Below, one piece after another: positions 48,587 to 60,206 of a stretch of 64,000 nt of DNA (position 1 is the first letter of the stretch; each line of letters begins with the position of its first letter). The position numbers and the translations under genes are program-made. A model generated the notes under the pieces. That model saw only the letters and a program-made list of their open reading frames with translations. It did not search any database and was not told where the DNA came from. Location of the stretch: contig OZ022342.1 of NCBI GenBank assembly GCA_963989245.1, positions 38,730,442 to 38,794,441 on the forward strand, written 5' to 3'. The stretch is from Nansenia antarctica (Eukaryota; Chordata; Actinopteri; Argentiniformes; Microstomatidae).

Positions 48587-48908
48587 TACAGCCCTCTGCT
48601 ATGTATGTCATGTATACAGCCCTATGTATGTCATGTATACAGCCCTGCTATGTATGTCATGTATACAGCCCTCTCTATATATGTCATGTATACAGCCATC
48701 TCTATGTATGTCATGTATACAGCCCTCTCTATGTATGTCATGTATACAGCCATCTCTATGTATGTCATGTATACAGCCCTCTGCTATGTATGTCATGTAT
48801 ACAGCCCTCTGCTATGTATGTCATGTATACAGCCCTCTGCTATGTATGTCATGTATACAGCCCTCTGCTATGTATGTCATGTATACAGCCCTCTGCTATG
48901 TATGTCAT
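48587..48908 (+). repeat. 28-bp satellite, block 7 (isolated)
   Basis: About 12 units, 5.1 kb from block 6. The order of unit variants (CAGCCCTATG, CAGCCCTGCTATG, CAGCCATCTCTATG) is the same as near 30490, 33140 and 42560, so it derives from the same higher-order unit. The retroelement LTR begins inside a unit at 48909. Confidence 0.95.
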
Positions 48909-49215
48909 TGTTACGCTTGCCTGGCTCTTGACAAGGTGACAAAAAGGGAGACGACACATGGATAACAATAATAGGAGATTTATTAAAGAATATAAGGTTT
49001 AAATAGAAATAATGATAAAGACAATAGTAACGACAACCAAAAACGGCTGCTGGTCGACAAGGAAGAGAGCGAGTCCATCAATTTGACCCCCTCTTAAAGT
49101 TCCTGGGACAATTAGGATGATCACCCCCACCTGTGCCCATCTGGAACCAAAAGAGAAGGTCAACAGGACAACAGATGTATAGCGCCCACTATTGGTACAA
49201 GTGTCGATCGTCACA
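48909..49215 (-). mobile_element. 3' LTR of the Gmr1-like Ty3/gypsy relic
   Basis: On the minus strand it starts TGTGACGATCGACACTTGTA right after a polypurine tract (AAGGGGGGGGA, 49216-49227) and ends GCCAGGCAAGCGTAACA. An AATAAA on the minus strand lies at 48979-48984. The LTR is 307 bp and directly abuts the satellite. No partner 5' LTR is found, because the other side is lost at 51290. Confidence 0.85.
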
Positions 49216-51290
49216 TCCCCCCCCTTAAAACAGAGGCCTACTAAAAAGGTCTCTGCAAATTCTGTTTCCCAGATTACAGCATAATTTAAACTAGATTAAT
49301 GAAAAATACAAATAATAACAATAATTTATGCCAATTTGACCAACCGGCACAAAGAACACTGGTGATCTCCGCCACACAGCCTTATCATCAAATCCCAACC
49401 CTCCTCTACAACCTGCCCACCCTCCAGCAATTCCTGGTACCGGGAAAAGCTCTATTTAAGGAGGGAGGAGCAAGAGAAAGAGAGATTAAAGACAAGATTT
49501 TTAGACCGGCAGCATTGATTCACCTGGTAAGGCGCTGGCTCGGACTCTGCAAAGAATGCAAAAAGGTCAGGGGGTTATGATCTGAACAAACGACCACTGG
49601 ATGGGACCCCCCTTCCCACATAAACATCAAAGTGCTGCAGAGCCCAAACCAGTGCCAAACAGAAACCAAACAGTACTCAAACAATACCCATAAATCAGCC
49701 AACGTCTCAGAAGTCTTGAGCCGAGGACGCAAAACACCGTCTCCAGGCCCACTCACATCCTCCTCCCACCCTGCTGCCACCACAGGAGTGGATGGAGATG
49801 GAGACACCCCATTCACTGTGGTCTGTGTAGACTTTCTACGGGTAGGGGTATCGATCAAATTATTATGTTCGGACACCTGTCGTACAACAGAGTAAGGACC
49901 AGTAAATGTTGCCTGGAAAACTGGGTCACTCACAGAACAATCATTATGAGGAAGCCATTGACGAACCAACACATCCTCCAAGAGAAAACAACCACTTTCA
50001 GAGCTCTCCAGCTCATCCTTAGGCTGAATCCCACTGAGCAGCAGCTTCAGCTCAGGATCCTCCTGTTGTGCTAAAATCAACTCACTCCGAGACAAAGGCG
50101 GCGGCAGGTCAGGAAACTGAAAAACAGAATTGTCAGGAGTGAACTTATCAGACTCTTTACCATCATCAATTTTAGGGTCCATGCAACTCATAGCACGAGT
50201 CATGGCGCAGGCAGTAAAAACCTCAGGAAACTCCTTCACACTAAGGTCGGGTCCTGTTGGCCGTGTAAACCCAGAACTAACTACCAGAGGTGGGGGCACA
50301 TCACTCCACACTCTTCCTCCAGCCAGGTTATTTCCTAAAATGACTGCCACACCCACCACAGGCAGAGAGGGTCGAACACCAATGGTCACTACCCCCTGGA
50401 CCAGATCAGAGCAAAGCTCAATTTCATGCAAGGGGACAGACAAAGTCTGCATCCCCATCCCTCTAATCAAAACGCTGGTCCCCACACTTGACTCCTGAGA
50501 GAATGTTAAAACCGATTCCAATATAAAAGATTCTGAAGCCCCCGTATCACGAAGTATCTGGACAGGCACTTTCTGTGGGCTACCCACCAGAGAAACGAAA
50601 CCTGTAGTAATAAACGGGCCAAAATCAGGATCCTCCTCGCTAATCTGTATGGAGGCAGAGCCCTGTAGTGCCCCCGCCAACTCAGTAGCCGCAGGTGGGC
50701 TGGATACTGAGGATGCCATCACCCCTGGTTTAAAGGGAGACCCCTCGGCAACCCCAGACACTCTTGCTGCTGCCCCACAAGCATGCACTGCAAGAGCCAA
50801 CGGTCTAACAGAGCCCCCCTTCCTACTGTAGGTTTTCTTTCCTTTTAGGACAGGACACTCCTGTTTCCAGTGACCCTTCTCAAGGCAATAATTGCATGTC
50901 GAGTTAGGATCTACTCTACTCTGACTGCCATGCTCCGACTTTGAAAAGGGGACAGAATAACCAGGACCTTCGTTAGGGAATTGTGTACGATTTACCAATA
51001 GGTCAGTCACGTTCGGAATATTTCTATGGCTCCCCTTGCTACGAAAACGATGGTCACCAAACTGACTCTTATGAGTCAGTACAAATTCATCTGCCAACAC
51101 CGCGGCTTGACCTGCTGTTTTTACCTTGTGTTCGTTAACGTAAGTGGCAATGCATTCAGGGACAATGGTTTTAAACTGTTCCAAAATAATCAAATTTGAC
51201 AGATCCTCCAGAGTATTCACCTCTACCGCCACACACCAACGATTGAAATGGCTGGTTAGTTCTCTTACAACCTCAACATGAGTTTGTTTG
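49216..51290 (-). pseudogene. Gmr1-like Ty3/gypsy gag-pol relic, internally deleted but open
   Basis: One minus-strand frame stays open from 51290 to the stop at 49520, about 590 codons. It encodes a SCAN-like gag region (ELTSHFNRWCVAVEVNTLED, then QFKTIVPECIATYVNE), a CCHC zinc knuckle (CNYCLEKGHWKQEC, near 50860-50897), a protease motif (ILRDTGASESFI, near 50535-50570), a pre-integrase linker, an integrase C-terminal piece (FTGPYSVVRQVSE, near 49900), and an RNase H end (SDHNPLTFLHSL, near 49560). The integrase core and the RT are missing. Having integrase before RNase H matches Gmr1-type elements, which place integrase ahead of RT. The 5' part of gag is cut off where a LINE tail begins at 51291. 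Confidence 0.8.
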
Positions 51291-51810
51291 TCATGATTGA
51301 TTGATTGAAAACTTTATTAGAAGGTTTGTAGAAGTAGGTACATGAAAGTACATATTACATACAAGGTCAACTAAAAGGATAAAAACCCAAGAAAGCCACT
51401 GGCTTATTTCAATTGGGGTCCTTGATTTTCAATTCATCATTACATGTAAGTCAGACATAAGAAAAAAACTAGTACTATCTACACGATAATACAGACAAAT
51501 AACTATTACTATCTACAAGATAAACGTACATCCATCATGGGAAGAACAATACAACAAAACATAAGGTATGTACAGCGGGTAGGACAGGTGGGGACATACA
51601 CCACAGGTGGGGGCGGGGGACAAAACACAAAGTATGTACGGTGGGTAGTTAGGGTCTTTTAATCTGATTTTTGTTTTAGAGGGTCCAGTTACGGATTGCA
51701 GCCTCCTGTAAATGTTTTTTGAGAGTGGTTTTGAAGGTGGGCAGTGTTTTGCACTCCTTTAAGATTATAGGAAGGGCGTTCCACATTTTTACTGCATAGT
51801 TTGCAAACGA
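51291..51810 (-). mobile_element. LINE 3' end fragment
   Basis: On the minus strand a C-terminal LINE peptide (FANYAVKMWNALP, then TLPTFKTTLKKHLQ) ends at a stop at 51676-51678. A 3' UTR and AATAAAGTTTTCAATCAATC tail finish at 51291 against the gag sequence. The clade is not determined; it differs from types A and B and from the L2 copy. Confidence 0.75.
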
Positions 51811-51945
51811 GTTTATAGAAGGAAGCACGTACGCAACTTTAAACCATCTCAGCCCGTTTTATAAATAATGCTCACGTCCGTTTAGAAAAATGTGCTTACG
51901 TGAAAGTCAAAGATGACGTTCAAGTATTTCTTTATGAATGAGGCC
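51811..51945 (-). mobile_element. Fragment of the GGGGCCTCATTT TIR-element family
   Basis: It is the reverse complement of 52233-52320 joined to sequence like 53060-53120, that is, a deleted copy of the element found intact at 52233-54040. It ends ATGAATGAGGCCCC. Confidence 0.7.
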
Positions 51946-52008
51946 CCATGCCTTCTAAAGTATCTGAATACGGTGGCTGTTGCGGTGCTGTGTCTGGAGT
52001 TAAAAACC

Positions 52009-54789
52009 ATGGGTTCCTCTAAACAATTGTCCAAGGATGTCAGAATCAAGATAGTTCACTTCCACCATCAAGGAGAGAAGGAGGAGAAGGCTACAAAAAA
52101 CTAATTTATTTACTAAATACCAATTTTCACTGTCAGAAACATCATCAGAAAATGGAAAATAAATGGAACAATTGAAGTCAAGGTAAGATCTGGAAGACCA
52201 AGAAAAAATTCTGATAGAATGGCCCGAGTTCTGGGGCCTCATTTCTAAAAAAGTACTTGAACGTCATCTTAGACTTTCACGCAAGCACATTTTTCTAAAC
52301 GGACGTAAGCATTATTTATCCTCATAGTAGCCAACGGACCCACAGGTGGATCCGAAGTGATATAAAGAGCTTACCTCGATCAATTCTCTTCATCGATATC
52401 ACATTTTTTTCACAACTTTGCATGCTATACGATGCCACCATTTTTTCCCGAGACGGTAAACACGGCCTAAGTCACATCCAGTTTTCTCCAACTGGAGAAT
52501 GTGTCATGTCCGGTTTCAACGCCGAATTTCCATACGATTGGTCGGCCAACCAAAAAAAATCCCCCCCCCAAAAAAAAGAAAAAAAAAAGAAATCTGATAC
52601 ATGAGAAAGGTCAAAGGTCAAAGATGGTGCCAACATATCTCCAAATGGCCTAAACATATACTGTAGGTGTCCGCCTAAACATACCTGTACTAAAACAGGT
52701 ACAAAGTTGCATTTGCTCACATTACTAGCATCGACTTTGGCACAAGTACTAATAAGACCCTGGAGTACTGATTCCTAGATGATTTGGGCTTGGTCATCAG
52801 GTTTCCAAGGTGATATTCACTGTAAAAGCTGTTGTTTTTTTAGGCGGAGACTGAATTTGAGATGTTTTATAATGTTCTAGCTCTATTTACTCTGACACAG
52901 TAACATAGATTTTGATTCTGACACTTCTACAGCCACCCCACAGGTGTTAGCTTTAATTTGATAACAAGATCATTATGAAGGCCCTTGTGATTGTGGAGAT
53001 ATTCTATATTCACTGTGGGCATGTCATTTCGAGCAGAAAACCAGAAAAATTAGGTGGATAAGATCTGGTTAAAAAACGGGCTGCGCTTGTTTAAAGTTAC
53101 GTATGTGCTTCCTTCTATAAATACCAACGCAGGTAAAATGAACGCAGGTGAATGAGGTTTGTATTAACGCCCTGTGATAGCGGCTCAATTATAGCGGCTG
53201 AATTAAGACAAGTGCTATATAGGGTAGGCGTTCGTCTGGAAGCGGGAGAGGGCAGAGAAGGGTGGCTTCTCGGTAAGTTGCATTTTCAAACAACGTTTGA
53301 TCATGACAACTAACCAGGCACATGCTTCTACTCAGTACTCAAGTTGTAAAAGAAAATCAGGGGAGGTGGTGGATTTTATCATATGAGGACAATTTTAGCA
53401 TCCCCTCAGCGTCAGTGACTTCAGTGTCAGTAACTTGAAATAGCAGTAATTGAATAGCAGTAATACCACGTTCATTGATAAAATGACAAAGAATGGAAAG
53501 AGGGGGACGATTTTGACTGTTTTTATTTCAGGGGGGATGCCATCCCCCCCTCAACTCGAGTGCTGCTTATACTGTAATAATATAATGCTCTTATTCTTAT
53601 CAGGTGGTCTTATTCTTATATGGCTGTATAATTTAGCACGTGGTCGGGCAAGGTCCATTGTGGAACGCACTAGGCATGTTGAAGGGGAGATAGACAGCTC
53701 CGGAGGGATATAAAGGAAGACTGAAATACAATCATAAACATCAGTTCCTTTTAAATGTTGAATTAAACTCATTTTCTCGGCTGATAACATCGTTAATTTT
53801 ATTACGAGCCACTTGCATGAATTACAGTAGGCAGTGCGGCTCACATGCCTGTAATAACTCTGCATAACCAGTAGGTAATGTGCGTACGCAAGGTCAATAC
53901 TCGACGTAGAGCTACGATCGTTTCCACGGTCAAATTGACTCACGTTGAAATTGTATGAATCACTACGTTGACGTGGTTTTCTACGTACGACACGGGTAAG
54001 ATCAAAATTCGATCTAAGTACTTTCTATAAATGAGGCCCCTGGTGAGTAATGCTCAGAAAAACACATACACATCACTGCAAAGGAGCTGCAAAAGAGTAG
54101 CAGACACCGGTCTAGTTGTTCACAGGACAACAATACAGTGTACCTTAAACAATAAAGAGTTGCCAGAAAGAAACCTTTCCCACGACCTCAACACAAATTT
54201 AAGCATCTGAAGTATGCAAAAGAAAACCTTGAGAAACCTGAAGCCTATTGGAACAATGTGCTTTGGACTGACAAAACCAGAATTTAACTTTTTGGCAGCA
54301 ACCAAAGAAGATATGTTTGGAGAAAAAAGGGTGAAGCATTTGTAGAGAAGAACACCTTGCCAACTGTTAAGCATGGAGGTGGATTCATTATGCTTTGGGG
54401 TTGTGTAGCAGCTGGGGGCACAGGCAATATTGTGCGGGTGGAAGGAAGAATGGATTCCACCAAATATCAAGACATTCTAATCTAGAGGCTAATGTTCGAA
54501 GGTCAGTCCAGAAATTGAAGTTGAAGAGAGGTCTTCAGCAAGACAATGACCCGAAGCATACCTCAAAATCAACCATGAAGTACCTCCAGGACAGAAGGTT
54601 TTGGAATGGCCATCACAGTCCCCAGACTTGAATATTATTGAAAATCTGTGGAGAGATCTCAAACATGCTGTGCATGCAAGAAGGCCGAAGAATATTTCTG
54701 AGCTAGAGGTGTTCTGCCAGGAAGAATGGGGAACATTTCAAAAAACAAGAATTGAAAGACTCTTAGCTGGCTACAAGAAGCATTTCTAA
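52009..54789 (+). pseudogene. Tc1-like transposase, decayed and interrupted
   Basis: Part 1 (52009-52232) starts MGSSKQLSKDVRIKIVHFH and continues across a stop to a helix-turn-helix region with RKWKINGTIEVK and SGRPRKNSDRMARVL. Part 2 (54041-54789) resumes after the 1.8-kb insertion. It ends with the catalytic-domain stretch SPDLNIIENLWRDLKHAVH and the terminal LAGYKKHF. Between these lie many stops and frame changes, for example around 54280 and 54480. The family performs DDE cut-and-paste transposition; this copy cannot. Confidence 0.88.
52233..54040. mobile_element. TIR element with GGGGCCTCATTT ends, inside the Tc1-like gene
   Basis: The left end GGGGCCTCATTTCTAAAAAA and right end CTATAAATGAGGCCCC form TIRs, followed by GTACTT on both sides. 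It splits the transposase frame between codons for RVL and the next conserved block. Any TSD is very short (CTGG is possible, but overlaps the TIR). The interior holds poly-C/poly-A tracts near 52555-52595 and no recognisable transposase. Superfamily unknown. Confidence 0.75.
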
Positions 54790-55047
54790 GCTGTTATAGT
54801 TGCCCGAGGAGGAATTACAAAGTACTAGCTGACAGGGTTCCCAAACGTTTGCACAAGGCCTTTTTCCTTGTTTTATTACTTTGAAACTGTAAAAAGTTCA
54901 AACAAAAACATAATCTTGCTTTAAAATGTGATGTCATGTTTAATTTTTAATTTTTAATGTTTAAATGTGATGTCATGTTTAATTTTGTACCAGAGGTTAG
55001 GTTTGCTTCTTTTCACTTAGATATTAAGGCATTTTGTCTAGGGATGC

Positions 55048-55230
55048 CCGCATTTTTGCACCCCACTGCATTCTTTCTTCTTTTGACTCTCTACTCCAAA
55101 AGTTAGACATTTGAAATCAAACAGATTGTCAGCTTTTCTAAGTGACAGTGTACAGAAACAACCTTTGGAGTACAGGGCTAAAAGAAGAAATGCTTCACTG
55201 TCCAAATACTTATGCAGGACACTGTATATA
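55048..55230. repeat. Mariner/Tc1-type MITE end
   Basis: It ends with CTGTCCAAATACTTATGCAG followed by GACACTGTATATA, a form common at Tc1/mariner termini next to a TA site. The matching left end is not seen. Confidence 0.45.
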
Positions 55231-57797
55231 TTAATAATATAATAATATTTAAGCAGCCTAGGTGCATTCATGATGCTGAATGTGAATGCCTTTACACACT
55301 AAACTAGAGTCAATAGTGGACTTGTTAAGTCATGTAGTGTAATACTAGTTCCTTGCAGTAGAGGGTGGGGTAGCACAAGTAAAAGCCTTCATAATTTCTC
55401 TGGGAAAGTCATCAGTTTGGAAAAACATGCTCAAGTCCCAAAAACCTTTCCTCTCTTTTTCGCATCCTCTCTCCTCGATTCCTGTCATAAAGCTTTGGAG
55501 GAGACCCTCTATGTGTATCTATGAGAAGGAAGCCAGGAAGGAGTATTAGGAGAATACATGAAATGTGTCTATGGTCTGATTCTTCACAATTGCTTGAAGC
55601 ATAGAATTGCAAGAATTGCTTTGTTTTAAGCACAGGCCAGTAGTAGTTTCATACACCAGTCCTTTCCTTTGAAATGAAGGAGATTGAACAAGTGTACACT
55701 TCAGCGAGAAGGGAAGAGAATTCCTTTGCAACCAAGGTGCTCACCTGTATTATGCTGTAAGGATTCCTCAAAGTGAGAATCCCCATTTCTTATTTTTTAC
55801 AGTCCGTGTACCAAGCTAGGAGATTGGATCTTCGTCAATACATCTGTTATTTCACTCAATCGCATCCAATGAAGAACCTAACAGATGATGCTCCATGACT
55901 TACGATTGCACTGTACTGTACACAAGATTCATAACACACTTCTTCCTGCTTCAGGCCATGACTGTTAGAAATGATATGTGGTGGTTTTCAAAATATACTA
56001 TTTCAAGATGGAACTTTTGTCATGTGCAAGATTGATACATATGTATCTCATTTTAGGATTCTGCCTGGTTTCCCTCTGGAACAACTGATGACACAAAACA
56101 GTTCTATGATGTTACAGGGAAAAAGTGGTTGTAGATTTGTTGCCATTTAAAAACAGTTGGTACTGTAAGCAACTCTGATTCTCTAGGAATATGAACAAGG
56201 ATTAACTGGGGAATGTGTTGTGTATACCTTCCAGATTCCCTGCCACAGTCAATCAGTCTCATTTTATGAGGCAGCTTTTAAAATAATCACATCACAGAGC
56301 ACTCAGAAGACAGTGGAAACTGCCAGTGTTATGGCATCATAATAAGGTCGTATTACTCTTAACTGTCGTTCATCATTTGGTGGTGTACATCCAACAAATT
56401 TCTGGTATTTAAGACTCAACCCTAATTTTCATGAATCTAATGTTGATCTAATCTGATTAGTCTTTGAGCCAAAGCATCTGTTGTGTAGATCCTGTTTTGT
56501 AGGTGTCAAGTTATGTGTTGGTTTTCTGTGCTTCCCCTAACTTGAAAGGGCTTTGACCGTTTGACCAGAGTTTCACTGGGACTCCACTGACCAGACAGCA
56601 ATGATCTTTCTCCTTTTATTTTGGACTTAATTTTGTCTCTTTTTCATCAGAATTACAAGTAGTAGCAGTAGTAGTAGGTGAAAAACCTTTGAAAAGGTAT
56701 AAACACAAAAATAAGCAGCTAAGAAACAATATGAAATAATTTACAATGCAATAAAAAAAATTTGCAAGTAATGAAATAGTTTCCCCAAAATGATGTACCG
56801 CCCCTTTAACTTCACCATGAACTGAACTTGATATCAAACACCCAACAGCAACCAATTGGCTATCAAACAAATCCAAGATATCAAACAAACAACAACACAC
56901 ATCCAAGTCATCTCACCGTCAGCCACTCTGGTCTCTGCAAACAGTTGGTTGAGCACAGCACTGCAATAGGCAAATGTTCCTACCACAGTGTGTTTGTTGA
57001 ACTGAATCCTCAACTGTGGAACTGCAGACTAAAGGGAGTGGTGATTGTTCAGGTGAGCTGCTGGGTGATTTGTGAATTGATTTCAGCTGTGCAGGCCATG
57101 ACTGTCATCTCATGTTTCTCCTCTGGGGGGAATGGGAGCCAAACCCATGTTGGGATGGCTGAGTTTCTCTAGGGAGGAGAAATTGGGCTCTTTTTCCTTG
57201 TTTGTGAAGCAATGGTACTGTATTTGGTTTCTTGTTGAGTTTGCCAAGACAGTAGGAGTGTTGGCACCATCTTATTCACTCATTCATCTCATCCACTTTG
57301 ATTAAGTCCTTTTTAAATCCTCCATTTTAAACCTGCATTGGCTAAAAGCTGTAATTTTGTTAACATGTCATTTTATGAAGTTTGAATATGTTTACAGGTG
57401 AGAAAGTAACCATATATATTCCCAAAATGTGTCCAGTTTATCAAAATAACCCGTTTATATATCTGATCTAACGTTTTTTTCCCACTTCTGTTCGCTAGCT
57501 ACATTACGTTGCTTAGATACCTTCACTGCGGAGTTCAACAGAAACATTGTAACATAATTGCTAAACAAGCTGTAAAAATTTTTGGGGGGCCAATATCTTT
57601 AGCTAGCTAAAGTAACTAGCTTACTATATTGTTGTCTTAGCAGTTGGTAAAAGAACATAATTAAAATAAATATATATGAGCAATAACATATCGTGGGCTT
57701 GCTGCAGCAAGCACGATAACAACCAACTTGTCCGTCTGAAGCTACAATACTGGGATCATTCGTGACTGGGCTACAGGCAGTCAAATACTAGGCGAAC
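55231..57797. other. Unique DNA, no gene seen
   Basis: The longest stretch free of recognisable repeats in the window. It has short open frames only, none with a known domain or convincing splice structure. A host regulatory or intronic role cannot be judged from the sequence. Confidence 0.5.
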
Positions 57798-59696
57798 GTG
57801 TGTGTAAGACACAAATACACTTGGATTTCATGCATACTGATCAATGAGAGGGACAACGCCTTCTTCGCAGGGAAGGGCACACTGCTGTACAGCACCACCA
57901 GGGCCAACCTAAAGCGTGGCATCCGAGAGGCCAAGGCAGACCACAGAGAGAAGATTGAGGAATGCTTCCTGAGCAACGACTCCAGGCGGATGTGGCAGGG
58001 GGTTCAGCACATGACAAACTTCAGAGCCAACAGGCTCACAGCCGCAGAGGACGACCCCCTGCTGGCGGAAAAGCTGAACTCCTTCTACGCCCGGTTCGAC
58101 GAGGGGCGAACGGAGGTAACCACAACACAAACACCACTCTCTCCAGCTCTCAGCAGCCTCACCCTCACAGAGCATGAAGTGAGACGCGTGCTGAAGGCAG
58201 TGGACCCCAGGAAAGCCTCTGGGCCGGATGGCGTCCTGGGACGGGTGCTGATAGACTGCGCCGACCAGCTGGCCGGGGTTTTCACCAACATCTTCAACCA
58301 GTCCCTGTCCCAGGCCACCATCCCACCCTGCCTGAAAACCTCAACTATCATCCCAGTCCCGAAGAAAAGCACGTTGAGCTGCCTAAACGACTACCGCCCG
58401 GTGGCACTCACACCAATCATCATGAAGTGCTTCGAGAAACTAGTCCGGGCCCACATACTCACACGCCTCCCGCCCAACCTGGATCCATACCAGTTCGCCT
58501 ACAGAGCCCACAGGTCCACAGAGGACGCCATCGTGACGACTCTCCACGCCACTCTATCCCACCTGGAGAGGGGAAACAGCTACGCGAGACTGCTCTTTGT
58601 GGACTTCAGCTCTGCCTTCAACACCATCCTTCCAGACAGGCTAGTGACCAAACTACTAGACCTGGGACTATCACACTCTATATGTGCATGGATCAAGGAC
58701 TTCCTGTCCGACCGCCCCCAGAGGGTGCGGGTGGGCTCCCACACCTCCACAGCCCTCAGACTCAGCACTGGGTCCCCCCAGGGCTGCGTGCTAAGCCCCA
58801 TCCTCTACAACCTCTACACCTACGACTTCACCCCCGTCCACCCCAGCAACTCCATCGTAAAGTTTGCAGACGACACCACCGTGGTGGGCTGCATCTCGGG
58901 GAGGGACGAGGCGGCGTACAGGGATGAGGTAGAGCAGCTGAGCAAGCTGTGCAAGGTTAACAACCTGCTGCTGAACAAGTCAAAGACCCAGGAAATCATT
59001 GTGGACTTCAGGAGGAAAAAATCTGAGATCCAGCCCCTGCTCATCGACGGAGAGAGCGTGGAGAGAGTCTCAACCCTCCGATTCCTGGGGGTGCACATAC
59101 AGGATGACCTGTCCTGGAAGAACAACACAGCAGCCACCATCAAGAAGGCACAACAGCGGCTCTACTTCCTGAGAGTCCTCAGAAAGGAACACAACAAGCA
59201 GGAGATACTGGTGGCCTTCTACCGCGGCGTAGTGGAGAGCATCCTCACCTACGGCATCTGCAACTGGTTCTCCAGCTGCACAACCGCGGAGAGAAATGCG
59301 CTACAGAGAGTCGTGAGAACAGCCCAGAAGATCACCGGCGCCCCCCTCCCCTCTCTGGAAGAGCTGTACAACACATGCTGTCTCAGGAAGGCCTCCAAGA
59401 TCTCCAGAGACCCAACCCACCCTGGGTACGAACACTTTGCCCGGCTGCCCTCGAAAAGGCGGTACAGGACCATGGCCGCAAGGACAAACAGACTGAAGCA
59501 CAGCTTCTACCCCAGGGCCATCCAGGCCCTGAACACAGCAAAGACCTTGGTTCTGGGCCCTGGACAGTCTGGACGGATTGATGGCAGCTGCTGGATTGAA
59601 AAAATATGGTGTAGTGCTGAGGCACAAATGTGTACATTCAAGCCTGCAAACTGCGACACTTTAAATGAATGTGCAATAACACTATGTGCAATATGA
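57798..59696 (+). pseudogene. CR1/Rex-like LINE (type A) RT, long open frame, 5'-truncated
   Basis: This is the best-preserved RT in the window. LINE homology starts by about 57846 (DNAFFAGKGTLLYSTTRANL); the first codons are flanking sequence. In order come KASGPDGVLGRVL, LNDYRPVALTPIIMKCFEKL, QFAYRAHRSTEDAIV, FVDFSSAFNTILPD, TGSPQGCVLSPILYNLY, the catalytic KFADDTTVVGC (58860-58890), VDFRRKKSEIQPLL, LRFLGVHIQDDLSWK and a C-terminal TAQKITGAPLPSLEEL. The frame runs through the position where related copies stop after ALNTEKA, because TAA is replaced by TTG, adding about 49 codons to 59696. The endonuclease domain is missing, so the copy cannot be autonomous. Confidence 0.9.
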
Positions 59697-60030
59697 CAAC
59701 CCTAGTCGTCTTATCTGTACAGTATAGTATAGTGGATAGTGTACATAGCCTTTATTTATGTAAACCAGCTCCTTTCCCTTCTTGTTTTTTTAGTTTTTTT
59801 TCTTTCTTTTTTTTCTTTCCTAGCACCAGGGGAGCCACCCCTCCCAAATTTCGTTGTTTGGTACCTGTACTATAGCAATGACAATAAAGACCATTCATTC
59901 ATTCATTCATTCATTGTTTTTTAAGTTTTTTGTTCTTTCCTAGCACCAGGGGAGCCACCCCTCCCAAATGTCGTTGTTTGGTACCTGTACTATAGCAATG
60001 ACAATAAAGACCATTCATTCATTCATTCAT
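59697..60030 (+). mobile_element. LINE type A 3' UTR with duplicated terminus
   Basis: The 3' end with CTAGCACCAGGGGAGCCACC, AATAAAGACC and a CATT tail occurs at 59819-59915 and again at 59939-60030, 120 bp apart and nearly identical. Each copy has its own CATT tail. Confidence 0.88.
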
Positions 60031-60206
60031 AATCATGACCACGTAGACATGTCTAAGAAGGCATAGGCTATCACCATGTAGATTCCCAATATAGTGAAAA
60101 TACCACCGCTCATCCGTAATCAGACTTAGCTGGGGTGCTGCAGCTGAAGAGTACCAAATAGAGTGCAAAAAAATATGTTTGTTGCGAGCTTTCGCATACT
60201 GTACAG
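60031..60206. other. Unique DNA next to the hAT
   Basis: No gene or element recognised. It ends with one copy of the hAT TSD (60199-60206). Confidence 0.5.

Larger units (their letters stand above)
51946..55047 (+). mobile_element. Tc1/mariner-like transposon relic
   Basis: It contains a decayed transposase in two parts, with another element inserted between them. The left TIR is not recognised; the flank at 51945 is another element's end. Downstream non-coding sequence after the stop at 54789 belongs to the same relic. Confidence 0.7.

Noticed and set aside
55231..57797. Host exon candidates in short open frames
   Set aside because: No frame exceeds ~115 codons, none shows a recognisable domain, and splice sites cannot be supported by sequence alone.
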